Part shown: in pieces, positions 32,631 to 42,118 of the stretch
How the letters are laid out: each line of letters opens with the position of its first letter
How positions within the stretch are numbered: position 1 is the first letter of the stretch
From: an uncultured Alphaproteobacteria bacterium
GTDB taxonomy: Bacteria; Pseudomonadota; Alphaproteobacteria; Rhodobacterales; Rhodobacteraceae
Reading direction: 5' to 3'
DNA length: 62,519 bases
Assembly (NCBI GenBank): GCA_902586855.1
Contig: CACIIZ010000002.1
Coordinates: 1 to 62,519, forward strand
The notes under the pieces: generated by a model
The model's database searches: none
Seen by the model: the letters and a program-made list of their open reading frames with translations, nothing else
What the model was told of the DNA's origin: nothing
Translations under genes and position numbers: made by a program

Positions 32631-33764
32631 ATGGATTTTTCTCTCTCATCTGAACAAAATTTGATTTTTGATACAGCATTTGAATTTGGTCAAAAAGTTA
32701 TAGCACCTCATGCTTTGGCCTGGGAGGATAGCCTTATACCGAGGGGGGCTCTTAAAGAAGCCGGTGATCTGGGTTTTGCTGCTCTTTATGTGGATGAGAA
32801 AGATGGTGGATCTGGACTTTCCAGACTGGACTCGACATTAGTTTTTGAAGCCCTGGGGATGGCGTGCCCATCGGTTTCTTCATTCATATCAATTCATAAT
32901 ATGTGCGCATGGATGATCTCTCAATACGGTAGTGAGGGGATTAAAGATGAATTCCTTAAACCAATGATAAAGATGGACAAAATATGCTCATACTGTTTGA
33001 CAGAACCAAATTCAGGTTCCGATAGTGCAGCTCTGAGTACGGGTGCTGAAAGAACAAATGAGGGTTTTAAGCTTAATGGCACTAAGTCCTTCATTTCTGG
33101 TGGAAATTTCTCTGATTTTTATCTCAGCATGGTTAGAACAGGTATCATGGGACCAAAAGGCATATCTGCTGTTTTAATTAAGGAAGGGACGAAAGGTTTA
33201 AGTTTTGGAAAACTAGAGCAAAAAATGGGATGGAAATCTCAGCCAACCGCTGAGGTAATCTTTGAGGAATGTTTTGTCCCGGCACGGCATCTTTTGGGAG
33301 CTGAAAACGAGGGTTTCATTTATGCGATGCAAGGTTTAGATGGGGGGAGGTTAAATATTGCAGCCGCTGCTTTGGGAGGAGCGCAGACTTCCCTAAATAA
33401 GGCAAAAGATTATATGAAGGAGAGGATGGCCTTTGGGAAGAAATTGATAGAATTCCAAGGATTACAATTTAAAATAGCTGATATGGAGATAGCCATTAAT
33501 TCTTCAAGGACATTTTTAAGGGAAGCAGCATGGAAACTTGATAATGGTTGTTCAGATGCTAGTGTATCATGCGCTATGGCCAAAAAGTTTGTTACTGACA
33601 GTGCTTTTGCGGTAGCGAATGACTCTCTACAATTGCTTGGGGGCTATGGTTATTTGGCGGATTATGGAATAGAAAAAATTGTCCGTGACCTGCGGGTACA
33701 TCAAATTCTTGAGGGAACAAATGAGATCATGCAGGTTATGATAGCCAGACACTTCCTCAGATAG
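32631..33764 (+). CDS. Acyl-CoA dehydrogenase, probable isobutyryl-CoA dehydrogenase
   Basis: This FAD enzyme of 377 residues oxidises an acyl-CoA to the enoyl-CoA. Motifs include YCLTEPNSGSDSAAL (FAD/substrate contact), FISGGNFSDFYLSMVR, MAFGKKLIEFQGLQFKIADM and the C-terminal LLGGYGYLADYGIEKIVRD followed by ILEGTNEIMQVMIAR, in which the EGTNE Glu is the usual catalytic base in this subgroup. Its place between mmsA and a 3-hydroxyisobutyryl-CoA hydrolase makes isobutyryl-CoA (valine pathway) the most likely substrate. It is followed by the hydrolase after 12 bases. Confidence 0.92.
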   Translation: MDFSLSSEQNLIFDTAFEFGQKVIAPHALAWEDSLIPRGALKEAGDLGFAALYVDEKDGGSGLSRLDSTLVFEALGMACPSVSSFISIHNMCAWMISQYGSEGIKDEFLKPMIKMDKICSYCLTEPNSGSDSAALSTGAERTNEGFKLNGTKSFISGGNFSDFYLSMVRTGIMGPKGISAVLIKEGTKGLSFGKLEQKMGWKSQPTAEVIFEECFVPARHLLGAENEGFIYAMQGLDGGRLNIAAAALGGAQTSLNKAKDYMKERMAFGKKLIEFQGLQFKIADMEIAINSSRTFLREAAWKLDNGCSDASVSCAMAKKFVTDSAFAVANDSLQLLGGYGYLADYGIEKIVRDLRVHQILEGTNEIMQVMIARHFLR

Positions 33765-33776
33765 AAATTCGATCCT

Positions 33777-34805
33777 ATGGCTGACGTAGAAATTAGGAAG
33801 ATAGGTAAAGTAGGGCAAATTACTCTTAATAGGCCTAAAGCCTTGAATGCTTTAACCTACAAGATGATTGACGCTATAGAAAAAGCCTTGAGTGACTGGA
33901 AAAAGGATGAGTCTGTACAAGCGGTGGTGGTTGATGCAGAGGGACCTCGAGCATTTTGTTCCGGTGGCGACATATCAGATTTGTATAGACAAGGCCAATT
34001 AGAAAATTTTGAATTTGGTCAGAAATTTTGGGCTGATGAGTATCGATTGAATGCACTCATTGACGGTTATCCAAAACCCTACGTAGTTTTTATGCAGGGG
34101 TTTACTATGGGAGGAGGGGTTGGAATTTCTTGTCATGGTAGTCATCGCATTGTGGGCGAGACTAGTCGTATTGCGATGCCAGAATGTGGAATTGGTTTAG
34201 TACCTGATGTTGGTGGCTCCTTTCTATTAACTCAAAAATCTATCAGCTTAGGTAGTTATCTGGGTATGACATGTAGTCACATGGATGCTAGTGATGCAAT
34301 CTTTGCAGGTTTTGCTGACTATTTCATTCCTGAGGATAAGTGGGAAATAGTAAAACTTAAACTTATTGAAACAGGTAATCCTAATGTCATAGAGGGTATT
34401 AGAGAAAATCTTCCATCATCATCTTTATCAAAAAAAATTGGGATGATTGAAGAAGTATTTTCAGAAAATACCCCCAGGGCTATCATTAATCGAATGGTCC
34501 AGTATCCAGAACTGGAAGGTGCCTTGGCCCGGCTAGGTAAAGCTTCACCACTTTCGGTAACAGTCACCTTGAACATGCTAAGGATTCCTGCAATTTCTCA
34601 TTCGGTAAAGAATGCTCTGGAAATAGAATATCGTTTTACAGCTAGAGCTCAGGAGTTTACAGATTTTCAAGAAGGAATAAGGGCCATGGTAGTTGATAAG
34701 GATAGGAATCCCATTTGGAGGCACTCCTCTTTTGATACTGTTACCGAAGAAGAGGTCTCAGCGTTATTAAAACCTCTTGCTAGTGAACTAGAATTAAAGC
34801 TGTAA
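33777..34805 (+). CDS. 3-Hydroxyisobutyryl-CoA hydrolase
   Basis: This crotonase-fold hydrolase of 342 residues releases CoA from 3-hydroxyisobutyryl-CoA in valine breakdown. The oxyanion-hole blocks are FCSGGDISDLYRQG and MQGFTMGGGVGISCHGSH; RIAMPECGIGLVPDVGGS carries the catalytic acid residues. The length and the C-terminal FREGIRA-like segment (here FQEGIRAMVVDKDR) separate HIBCH from ordinary enoyl-CoA hydratases of about 260 residues. The genes on both sides belong to the same pathway. The true enoyl-CoA hydratase step is not encoded here. Confidence 0.93.
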   Translation: MADVEIRKIGKVGQITLNRPKALNALTYKMIDAIEKALSDWKKDESVQAVVVDAEGPRAFCSGGDISDLYRQGQLENFEFGQKFWADEYRLNALIDGYPKPYVVFMQGFTMGGGVGISCHGSHRIVGETSRIAMPECGIGLVPDVGGSFLLTQKSISLGSYLGMTCSHMDASDAIFAGFADYFIPEDKWEIVKLKLIETGNPNVIEGIRENLPSSSLSKKIGMIEEVFSENTPRAIINRMVQYPELEGALARLGKASPLSVTVTLNMLRIPAISHSVKNALEIEYRFTARAQEFTDFQEGIRAMVVDKDRNPIWRHSSFDTVTEEEVSALLKPLASELELKL

Positions 34806-34822
34806 ATTGAGAGGAGGATGTT

Positions 34823-35692
34823 GTGAAAATTGGATTTATTGGTTTGGGTAATATGGGTTTACCAATGGCAGAAAATTTGCATTCTGCGGGACATGAAGTG
34901 ATAGGATTTGATATAAAAGAAAATATAAAATCTAACCTTTCTATTCTGAACAAGATAAAGAATGTTGTTCGTGACAAACAGGTCATTTTTACCATGTTAC
35001 CCAGTGGAGATGAAGTTAAAGAGGTTTATCAGCAAATAATGCCATTAGTGACTAAGGGGAGTATCGTGGTTGATTGCTCAACAATTGACGTAGAGAGTGC
35101 TCATTACGCTGGGAACTTAGCAAAGAAATCCAAATTACTAACTTTAGATGCTCCAGTTTCAGGTGGTGTAATAGGAGCTCAAGAGGGTACACTTACATTC
35201 ATGGTAGGGGGTGACGAGGAAGGATTTATGACTGTTAAGCCACTTTTTGATGTTATGGGTAAAAAGACCGTTTATTGTGGATCATCAGGGAGTGGTCAGG
35301 CAGCTAAAATCTGCAATAATATGATCCTAGGTATTTCGATGATCGGTGTCTGTGAGGCTTTTGTACTGGCGGACAAGATAGGTTTAGATAGGCGGAAAAT
35401 GTTTGAGGTTTCCTCTAGCTCTTCGGGACAGTGCTGGTCTTTAAGTACCTACTGCCCAGCCCCTGGAGTGGGCCCTAAAGCCCCTTCAGATAATCAATAT
35501 GAGCCTGGATTTGCTGCTGAATTAATGTTGAAAGATTTACTGTTGGCTCAAGGAGCTGCAGAACAAGTTAATGCTCACACACCTCTAGGTAAACATGCTA
35601 GCATCATTTATCAGGATCTATTAAAAAATGGAGGTCTAGGGAAGGATTTTTCGTTTGTGTTACCATTCTTCAAAAATAAAAAAAGAACCTAA
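34823..35692 (+). CDS. mmsB: 3-Hydroxyisobutyrate dehydrogenase
   Basis: This NAD-dependent enzyme of the beta-hydroxyacid dehydrogenase family has 289 residues. The N-terminal KIGFIGLGNMGLPMAENL is the dinucleotide fold, LDAPVSGGVIGAQEGTLTFM is the substrate loop, and GSGQAAKICNNMILGISM contains the catalytic Lys. It oxidises 3-hydroxyisobutyrate to methylmalonate semialdehyde, the substrate of MmsA encoded first in the operon. The start is GTG at 34823, with a perfect GAGGAGG ribosome site. Its stop codon overlaps by four bases the stop of the convergent methyltransferase. Confidence 0.95.
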   Translation: MKIGFIGLGNMGLPMAENLHSAGHEVIGFDIKENIKSNLSILNKIKNVVRDKQVIFTMLPSGDEVKEVYQQIMPLVTKGSIVVDCSTIDVESAHYAGNLAKKSKLLTLDAPVSGGVIGAQEGTLTFMVGGDEEGFMTVKPLFDVMGKKTVYCGSSGSGQAAKICNNMILGISMIGVCEAFVLADKIGLDRRKMFEVSSSSSGQCWSLSTYCPAPGVGPKAPSDNQYEPGFAAELMLKDLLLAQGAAEQVNAHTPLGKHASIIYQDLLKNGGLGKDFSFVLPFFKNKKRT

Positions 35693-36282
35693 GCATTTAA
35701 TCTAGAAAAGAAATGCATTACTTTGATTGGATCTCCATCAAAGCTATGACTTTGCTCTCTAAAGAATTTGAATATTGATAAATTATTAGATAAAAAAATA
35801 GATCTCAAATCTTTTTCAGCTCTAGGTACATATAGTCTGCCTAACTGATCTCTGTAACTTTGATTGCCCTCGTGTATTCCAAGGTAGAAAATCCCTCCCG
35901 CTTTAAGCATTTTTGGGATTTTTTTGAATAAGATGTTCTGCTCATGAAGTTCCAAATGTTGAACAGAAAACGAAGCCCAGATGCCATCAAAATTTTCTTC
36001 AAAACTTAATTCATTTATATCCATTCGAGAACATTTGACACCATCAATATTCTTAAGAAATTGCAACATTTGATTTGATGCGTCAACGGCTTTGACCGTT
36101 AACCCATTATCCCTGAACCACAAACTCTTCTCCCCTGTCCCACAGCCGAGATCCATAATATTACCAGCTGAAATAGTGTTCTGGAGAAAGATTTCTTGGG
36201 CGAGATCTGCCCCCTGATTAGATCTCCATTTTGAATACTCTTCCGCATTTTGATCATAGAAATTTATTGTTTCATTATCCAT
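35689..36282 (-). CDS. Class I SAM-dependent methyltransferase
   Basis: The 197-residue protein starts MDNETINFYDQNAEEYSKWR, a tyrosine-rich opening common to small-molecule methyltransferases. Motif I is NIMDLGCGTGEKSLWF, motif II is VKAVDASNQMLQFL, and the acidic block IWASFSVQHLE follows. The acceptor is unknown. The gene is transcribed toward the valine operon and converges with mmsB. The ATG at 36282 is the natural start. Confidence 0.88.
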   Translation of the reverse strand: MDNETINFYDQNAEEYSKWRSNQGADLAQEIFLQNTISAGNIMDLGCGTGEKSLWFRDNGLTVKAVDASNQMLQFLKNIDGVKCSRMDINELSFEENFDGIWASFSVQHLELHEQNILFKKIPKMLKAGGIFYLGIHEGNQSYRDQLGRLYVPRAEKDLRSIFLSNNLSIFKFFREQSHSFDGDPIKVMHFFSRLNA

Positions 36283-36605
36283 ATGTATTCACCTTCAAAA
36301 GGTTTGTAGGGGTTGGTTTAGAATTAAAGGAGGTCTTTGTATGCATATTTGTTTATAAATTATAATCAAATGTTAGCACAGGCATGAGTAGTTTTAGAGT
36401 CTTAGTCGCATCAATACTTCCCCTTCAAAATTATTTCAAAGAAAATTAAGACTATTTTATTGATCATGATCTCGTTTTAAAAAGTATATTGATGAATTTA
36501 GCCATAGTATTTTGTGCAGAATATTATTAAAAAAGTTGAAATTTAGATAGTATTCAGACTACAATATTCTATTGATAAAATAAATTTAATGATCGTTTGC
36601 TTTAA
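36283..36605. other. Gene-free stretch with an isolated strong ribosome site
   Basis: This AT-rich stretch has no ordinary gene. It contains AAGGAGGT (36327-36334), an ideal Shine-Dalgarno, placed six bases before ATG 36341, yet the frame ends after five codons (MHICL) at 36358. The flanking aminotransferase at 36606 has no clear ribosome site. See findings. Confidence 0.6.
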
Positions 36606-37997
36606 ATGAACAAATCAATTAATGGACTCAAAAATTCGCTTGAGGCGAAGTCTATAGAGCGTTATTTACACCCTTATACAAATCCTGAAATGGTTGCTGA
36701 AAATGGACCACAGATAATAGAATCTGGTGATGGTATCAGAGTTACAGATATTGATGGTAAAACGTATATTGAAGGTATGAGTGGTTTATGGTGTGCATCG
36801 TTAGGTTTTAATGAGCCTGCACTAATCGAAGCAGCCGTAGGACAAATGAAAGAACTACCCTTTTATCATTCTTTTACAGGGAAAATTTCGAAGCCTACTA
36901 TCCGATTGGCTGAAAAGCTTATTGATATTTCACCCAACAATTTGCAGAAAGTTTTTTTCTGCAATTCTGGATCGGAAGCAAATGATACTGCCATTAAACT
37001 TGTTTGGTATTATCAGGCGTCAAAAGGTCAACCGCAGAAACGAAAGATTATTAGTCGAAAAGGTAGTTACCATGGTGTCACTTTGGCAGCAGCAAGTTTA
37101 ACTGCACTGTCATATGCACAAGTAGGATTTAGTTTACCTTTAGATTTTGCCCTTCATACAACATGGCCTCATTATTTTCAAAATTCCCATCAGGACGAGA
37201 GGCAGGAGGATTTTTCAAAAAGACTGGCATCTGATCTAGAAAAACTCATCAATGAAGAAGGTCCCGAAAACATCGGGGCTTTTATAGCAGAACCACTGAT
37301 GGGTGCAGGCGGTGTAATACTTCCACCAAAAGAATATTTCAATTTGATTCAGCCGATACTCGACAAATATGAAATTCTGATGATAGCTGATGAGGTAATT
37401 TGTGGTTTTGGAAGAACGGGTAGTATGTGGGGTAGTGAAACTTTCAATATTAAACCAGATATAATTACGTGTGCCAAAGGCTTATCTTCAGCATATATTC
37501 CGATTTCAGCAGTATTGATGTCTAAAGATATTGCGGAGGAAGTAGAAAAACAGGCAAATAATTTAGGTCAATTTGGACATGGTTATACATACTCGGGGCA
37601 CCCCGTAGCTGCTGCAGTAGCTTTGAAAACATTAGAAATAATGGAAGATAGAGGGGTTATAGATCATGTCAAAGGTATGGAAGATCTTTTTTTGGAACGT
37701 GTTTCAGGGTTAAGGGAATTTAGTTGTATCGGGGATGTTAGAGGTGTTGGACTGATTGGAGCAGCTGAATTTGTAAAACCTAATTCTGAAAGAGAAAAAC
37801 TAAATCCAAAACATAAATTCTCTGCAAAGGTCGTAAAAGCAATTCAGGAAAATGGAGTCATTCTCAGGGCTTTACCAATAGATGCTATTGCCTTCTGCCC
37901 CCCTTTGGTCATTGAGGAAAAAGAGCTTACTGAAATGTTTGACCGTATACATGATGTTATGCCAGAAATGGACAAATACTCTAAGGCATTAGATTAA
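36606..37997 (+). CDS. Class III (omega) aminotransferase
   Basis: This PLP-dependent aminotransferase has 463 residues. Conserved segments are TDIDGKTYIEGMSGLWCASL at the N-terminus, NSGSEANDTAIKLVWYY (cofactor phosphate), SYHGVTLAAASLT, LMIADEVICGFGRTG with the PLP-ring Asp, and CAKGLSSAYIPISAVL with the Schiff-base Lys. The subgroup uses pyruvate as acceptor and donors such as putrescine, beta-alanine, taurine or other omega-amines. The donor cannot be fixed from the sequence. The ATG at 36606 matches the family N-terminus but lacks a clear Shine-Dalgarno. Confidence 0.9.
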   Translation: MNKSINGLKNSLEAKSIERYLHPYTNPEMVAENGPQIIESGDGIRVTDIDGKTYIEGMSGLWCASLGFNEPALIEAAVGQMKELPFYHSFTGKISKPTIRLAEKLIDISPNNLQKVFFCNSGSEANDTAIKLVWYYQASKGQPQKRKIISRKGSYHGVTLAAASLTALSYAQVGFSLPLDFALHTTWPHYFQNSHQDERQEDFSKRLASDLEKLINEEGPENIGAFIAEPLMGAGGVILPPKEYFNLIQPILDKYEILMIADEVICGFGRTGSMWGSETFNIKPDIITCAKGLSSAYIPISAVLMSKDIAEEVEKQANNLGQFGHGYTYSGHPVAAAVALKTLEIMEDRGVIDHVKGMEDLFLERVSGLREFSCIGDVRGVGLIGAAEFVKPNSEREKLNPKHKFSAKVVKAIQENGVILRALPIDAIAFCPPLVIEEKELTEMFDRIHDVMPEMDKYSKALD

Positions 37998-38102
37998 GCT
38001 TTGAGATTTAGATTTGTCTGCTAAGTTGCTTACTTTGTGGGTAACTGATAGAAACCTCAAAACCTGAATGAGATATCTAAGCTAGAAAAGTCAAGAAACA
38101 GA

Positions 38103-39074
38103 ATGGAAACCATAGCAATAAACATTATTTTATGCTTGGTAGGTTTGGCAGGACTTTTTCTTGGTGGGGAAAGATTAGTCACTGGCTCTGTTGCCACAGC
38201 AAAAAGGTTATACATAAAACCACAACTAATTGCGATAACGATAGTGGCTCTTGGAACATCTCTTCCTGAACTTTTCGTATCAGTGAATGCAGTTACTCAG
38301 GGCGCGCAAGGTATAGCCTGGGGAAACGTTGTTGGTAGTAACATTTCTAACCTGCTATGCGTTTTGGGTATAGCCGCTATTGTTACGCCACTAGTTTTCC
38401 CATTTGATTCTTTAAAATTAGAGGTATTTTGGTTTTTTCTCTCATGTGGAATTCTTGTTTTCTCCGTTCAAATTTTTTTAACCATAACGGTTTGGGGTGG
38501 AGCCGTATTTATTGCTTTGCTGATAGGGATAATTTTTCATGTGAGTGTCACTGCAATTAGAAGACCAGAAGTTGCAAAGCACGGTGAAATTAGTAGTAAC
38601 GAGAAAAAAAAAATAAAGATTTGGATTGGATTCTTATCCATCGCCTTTGGGGGGATCTTATTGATAGGATCTGCAGAATTGGTTGTTTTTTCATCAAAGA
38701 AAATTGCCGAGAGGCTGATGATTAATGAAGCTTTCATTGGTTTAACGGTAATTGCTCTTGGGACATCCCTACCTGAAGTTGCAGCATCGATTGTGGCTGC
38801 GAAGAAAGGTCATTCAGGTATTGCAATTGGCAACGTAATTGGTTCAAATATTTTTAATAGTTTGGGTATTATTGGTGCAGCTGCAGTGGCTTCTGGATCA
38901 GAGAAGTTCATGCCACCAGAAAGTTTTGAAAGATTTGATATTCGCGTAATGCTTGTAGCAACCGTGTTCTTAAGTCTGATCTTTTTGCGGGTCAAGAGAA
39001 TAGGAAGATTTATGGGTATAATTTTTGTTTGTAGTTATTTAGTTTATGTTTATTTCGCGTTTCGTCAGATTTAA
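38103..39074 (+). CDS. Calcium/sodium antiporter, CaCA family (YrbG-like)
   Basis: This inner-membrane cation exchanger of 323 residues has about ten membrane segments. The two inverted alpha repeats are explicit: ALGTSLPELFVSVNAV with GNVVGSNISNLLCVLG, and ALGTSLPEVAASIVAA with GNVIGSNIFNSLGIIG. These form the ion-binding site. A cytoplasmic loop rich in Lys (SSNEKKKIKIW) separates the halves. The next gene is a CPA1 Na+/H+ antiporter, so Na+ circulation may be shared (inference). Confidence 0.93.
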   Translation: METIAINIILCLVGLAGLFLGGERLVTGSVATAKRLYIKPQLIAITIVALGTSLPELFVSVNAVTQGAQGIAWGNVVGSNISNLLCVLGIAAIVTPLVFPFDSLKLEVFWFFLSCGILVFSVQIFLTITVWGGAVFIALLIGIIFHVSVTAIRRPEVAKHGEISSNEKKKIKIWIGFLSIAFGGILLIGSAELVVFSSKKIAERLMINEAFIGLTVIALGTSLPEVAASIVAAKKGHSGIAIGNVIGSNIFNSLGIIGAAAVASGSEKFMPPESFERFDIRVMLVATVFLSLIFLRVKRIGRFMGIIFVCSYLVYVYFAFRQI

Positions 39075-39176
39075 TACTAAAGTAATTGATTAAGATTGAG
39101 GCCCAACCATAAATTGCTGGTGGTCTTTATGAAAAGCCTTTTTGGGCAGAGTTGTTAAAAAACAGGGATATAAGAA

Positions 39177-40430
39177 ATGTTAGAATTACCTGCATTAGTT
39201 TTGATTTGTGTAACAATCTTCGGTTATTTGAACCACAAATTTTTGAGGTTACCCTTGACGGTTGGATTAGTAATCATTGCACTAGTTTCCGGACTTTCGC
39301 TTGTGTTGCTAGACGGATTGTTCCCAAGCATGAAAGTTTCAGATATTGTGAGCGGTTGGCTTGACGAGATAGACTTTAATCGAACCTTGATGAATGGTAT
39401 GTTGAGCTTCCTTCTTTTTGCTGGTGCACTTCATGTTGATCTAGCAGGTTTAATTAAGGCAAAATTTCAAGTGTCGTTGCTGGCTACGGTTGGAGTACTG
39501 ATTTCCACAGTGATCAATGGCACGTGTTTTTATTACATTTCCTCTGCGTTTGGTTATAACCTTGACTATCTTTACTGTCTCATTTTTGGTGTCATAGTGT
39601 CTCCTACGGACCCAGTAGCCGTTCTGGCACTATTAAAAAGGCTGAAGGTTCCAAAACGATTAGAATCTATGATAGGTGGTGAAAGTTTATTCAATGATGG
39701 AGTTGCGGTAGTTGTCTTCTCAGTACTTTTGACCATTGCTTTTGGTAGTTCAACAGGCCATAGCCATGGAAATATGGGTGCGAATGCTATTGTTGGTCTA
39801 TTTTTAAAGGAAGCGTTCGGGGGAGCTCTACTAGGCTTAATAGGTGGATATGTAACCTTCATCTTAATGAAAAATATTGATGATTACGTCATCGAAGTTG
39901 TCGCGACACTAGCTTTGGTCACTGGTGCATATTCCATTGCACTGAGTCTTCATATATCGGGTCCAATCGCTATGGTTATTGCAGGGGTCTTTATCGGGAA
40001 CACTGGTAAGAAATTTGCCATGAGTGAAAAGACACGAGAGCATTTGACTGATTTTTGGCACCTAATAGATGAAATATTAAATGCTGCATTATTTATTCTT
40101 ATTGGATTTCAAGTGATAGTATTATCTAGTGATAGTACCGTTTTGTTTATAAGCATTTTGGCCGTTTTTGTGGCTGTCTTGGCTAGATATGTCGCTGTCT
40201 CTATACCTTTAATTTTTCTGAGCACTATCCTTGCAAAGGAAAGAGGAGAAATTATTATTTTAACCTGGGCTGGACTTAAGGGGGGTATCTCTATAGCCTT
40301 AGCTCTTTCATTGCCTGATATGGAGATTAAACCTATAATTGTTACAGCTGCATATGCGGTAGTTGTTTTCTCTATACTAATTCAGGGATTAACTATTGAA
40401 CGGGTAATAAATAGGGCACGGGATTTATAG
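39177..40430 (+). CDS. CPA1-type Na+/H+ antiporter
   Basis: This 417-residue membrane protein of the NhaP/CPA1 family has around twelve membrane segments. The ion-binding region is VSPTDPVAVLALLKRLKVP, followed by GGESLFNDGVAVVVFSVLL, which carries the conserved Asp typical of electroneutral exchangers. WAGLKGGISIALALSLP is the conserved C-terminal Arg/Lys helix region. There is no long cytoplasmic tail, so it lacks the RCK- or cNMP-type regulatory domain some relatives have. AGGGATATAAGAA precedes the ATG. Confidence 0.93.
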   Translation: MLELPALVLICVTIFGYLNHKFLRLPLTVGLVIIALVSGLSLVLLDGLFPSMKVSDIVSGWLDEIDFNRTLMNGMLSFLLFAGALHVDLAGLIKAKFQVSLLATVGVLISTVINGTCFYYISSAFGYNLDYLYCLIFGVIVSPTDPVAVLALLKRLKVPKRLESMIGGESLFNDGVAVVVFSVLLTIAFGSSTGHSHGNMGANAIVGLFLKEAFGGALLGLIGGYVTFILMKNIDDYVIEVVATLALVTGAYSIALSLHISGPIAMVIAGVFIGNTGKKFAMSEKTREHLTDFWHLIDEILNAALFILIGFQVIVLSSDSTVLFISILAVFVAVLARYVAVSIPLIFLSTILAKERGEIIILTWAGLKGGISIALALSLPDMEIKPIIVTAAYAVVVFSILIQGLTIERVINRARDL

Positions 40431-40653
40431 TTTCGCATTGGGAGTAAATTAAAAAGGTCTTATAGTGCATGTTTTGATAAAAGATGTACCTCACATAAGC
40501 TTTCTTGACACAATTAAATAGCTTGGTGATTTAGTTGATGTGCCTGGACACTATTTTCTAAGCTTTTAAAATTAACTCAAGTCCAGAATTCTTTTTACTT
40601 CTTCTGATCCAAATTTTCCAGAAGTCTTGCAATCTTTCTAAGATCTCATTGTC
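40431..40653. other. Gene-free stretch after the Na+/H+ antiporter
   Basis: I see no gene, terminator with T-run or RNA here. It continues into the decayed GFA-like gene on the minus strand, and may be the remains of its surroundings. Confidence 0.5.
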
Positions 40654-40985
40654 TTAAAATAAAGTGATGATCGGGGGTGCCTTCTGAATCCACTTTAGTC
40701 TGTTAGTCTTCCACAATTCGACAGTTGGCTTGAATTCAATCTGACCATCAAGCAAGCCTGCAGGGATATAGGCCATTATCTCTAATGACTCAAATTTATT
40801 ATATAGTAAGACAGAACAGTTAGGAAAATGAAAATGATGCATTTGTAATCCACTCCCACCCAAGATGGTAAAGGTATTGGTGCTCCATTTACGTTGATTT
40901 CATGTTCTGGCTGAGCCAAAGAAGATAATGAAATTCTAAGTGTTTCTGGCATATGGAGCAATGACAATCCTATAATAAGGCGTTT
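40654..40985 (-). pseudogene. Decayed GFA-family (CENP-V/GFA) gene
   Basis: Two minus-strand frames together resemble the C-terminal half of the glutathione-dependent formaldehyde-activating (GFA) family. The upstream frame gives MPETLRISLSSLAQPEHEI, like the segment before the zinc site. After a frameshift between about 40860 and 40910 the other frame gives MHHFHFPNCSVLLYNK, then AYIPAGLLDGQIEFKPTVEL and WKTNRLKWI, a fair match to the family ending AGxLDD...P..xxW...xxxW. The zinc pair C-x-x-C is reduced to F-P-N-C, and the N-terminal CxC part is gone. I conclude that it is a truncated, frameshifted remnant. Confidence 0.5.
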
Positions 40986-41167
40986 TCAACCCCTTATGAA
41001 ATTCATGTATGAGTTATCAAATCATGCTACTAAGCTATTGTTAGAGAACCAACAAAATTCTAGCTATTTAAAAAAAATGTATGCATTTATCATATTAAAA
41101 TCCAAATTTGATTCGCAAATTTTATATCGGGTCGTTATCGTGCAAATTTGGATTTTGGAGACAATAC

Positions 41168-42118
41168 ATGGAAGAAACCAGGGAAGCTAAAGAAATTAAA
41201 GAACTAAAGAAGGAAGTGGCCAAACTTCGTTTAGAGGGAAACCTTAGAAAATCCTTGTCCAATCAGTTGTCCCTTCAAAAAAAGATAGCTGATGATGCAA
41301 AGGCTGAAGCTGAGGCCAAGTCCAAAGAGGTTCAGGCTATTTCAAATAAATTGGCTAAGTATCTCTCACCTCAAATACACCAACAAATTTTTAGCGGCAA
41401 ACAGGAAGCAGAAGTAAAAAGCAATCGAAAGAAATTGACAGTGTTTTTTTCTGACATCGTGGGATTTACAGATATTTCTGATGAGCTGGAGTCTGAGGAA
41501 ATGACAAATTTGCTTAATTTTTATCTAAATGAAATGTCGCAAATTGCTTTGAAATTTGGAGGCACAATTGACAAGTATATTGGAGACGCATTAATGATTT
41601 TTTTTGGAGATCCGGAAACTGAAGGAGCCGAGAAAGACGCAAAAAGGTGTGTTGAAATGGCTTTGGAAATGCAAAACCTTATGGAAAAATTAAAAGGCCA
41701 TTGGGGTAAATATTATAGCCTTAAGCAGGACTTAAAAATTCGCATTGGAGTCAATACAGGTTTTTGCACTGTTGGAAATTTTGGTAGCGTTGAGCGTCTT
41801 GATTATACAGCCATAGGTAGTACGGTTAATTTGGCCTCTAGATTGGAGGGGCTGGCTGGCCCAGGCTCAATATTAATTTCTGAGGATACTCATTCTTTGG
41901 TAAAAAGCTCGTTCAGTTTTAAGGAACCAGCAGAAATCGAAGTAAAAGGTTTCTTAAGAAAAATAAAGTGTTTTGAACTAAATCAAATCGATTTTCCAGA
42001 GGATGAAATATTGCACCTTAACGGGAAGGGTTTTGAAATAAAGATAAATAAGAAGCTTATCGACCAAAGTGCCCTAGAACAATTGAAGGCAGAGTTAGAT
42101 CAGATGAAAGAATTTTAG
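41168..42118 (+). CDS. Class III adenylate cyclase with coiled-coil N-terminus
   Basis: The ATG at 41168, with GGAGA five bases upstream, gives 316 residues; the longer frame from 41108 is not supported. A charged coiled coil (residues 1-55) replaces the sensor region of the first cyclase. Then comes NKLAKYLSPQIHQQIF (about 60-75) and the catalytic domain. D96 (FFSDIVGFTD) and D140 (IGDALMIFFGD) bind metal, and K136 and the Asp of RLDYTAIG indicate ATP as substrate. The tail NGKGFEIKINKKL followed by ALEQLKAELD parallels the tail of the cyclase at 16692. It probably signals in the cytoplasm. Confidence 0.92.
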   Translation: MEETREAKEIKELKKEVAKLRLEGNLRKSLSNQLSLQKKIADDAKAEAEAKSKEVQAISNKLAKYLSPQIHQQIFSGKQEAEVKSNRKKLTVFFSDIVGFTDISDELESEEMTNLLNFYLNEMSQIALKFGGTIDKYIGDALMIFFGDPETEGAEKDAKRCVEMALEMQNLMEKLKGHWGKYYSLKQDLKIRIGVNTGFCTVGNFGSVERLDYTAIGSTVNLASRLEGLAGPGSILISEDTHSLVKSSFSFKEPAEIEVKGFLRKIKCFELNQIDFPEDEILHLNGKGFEIKINKKLIDQSALEQLKAELDQMKEF

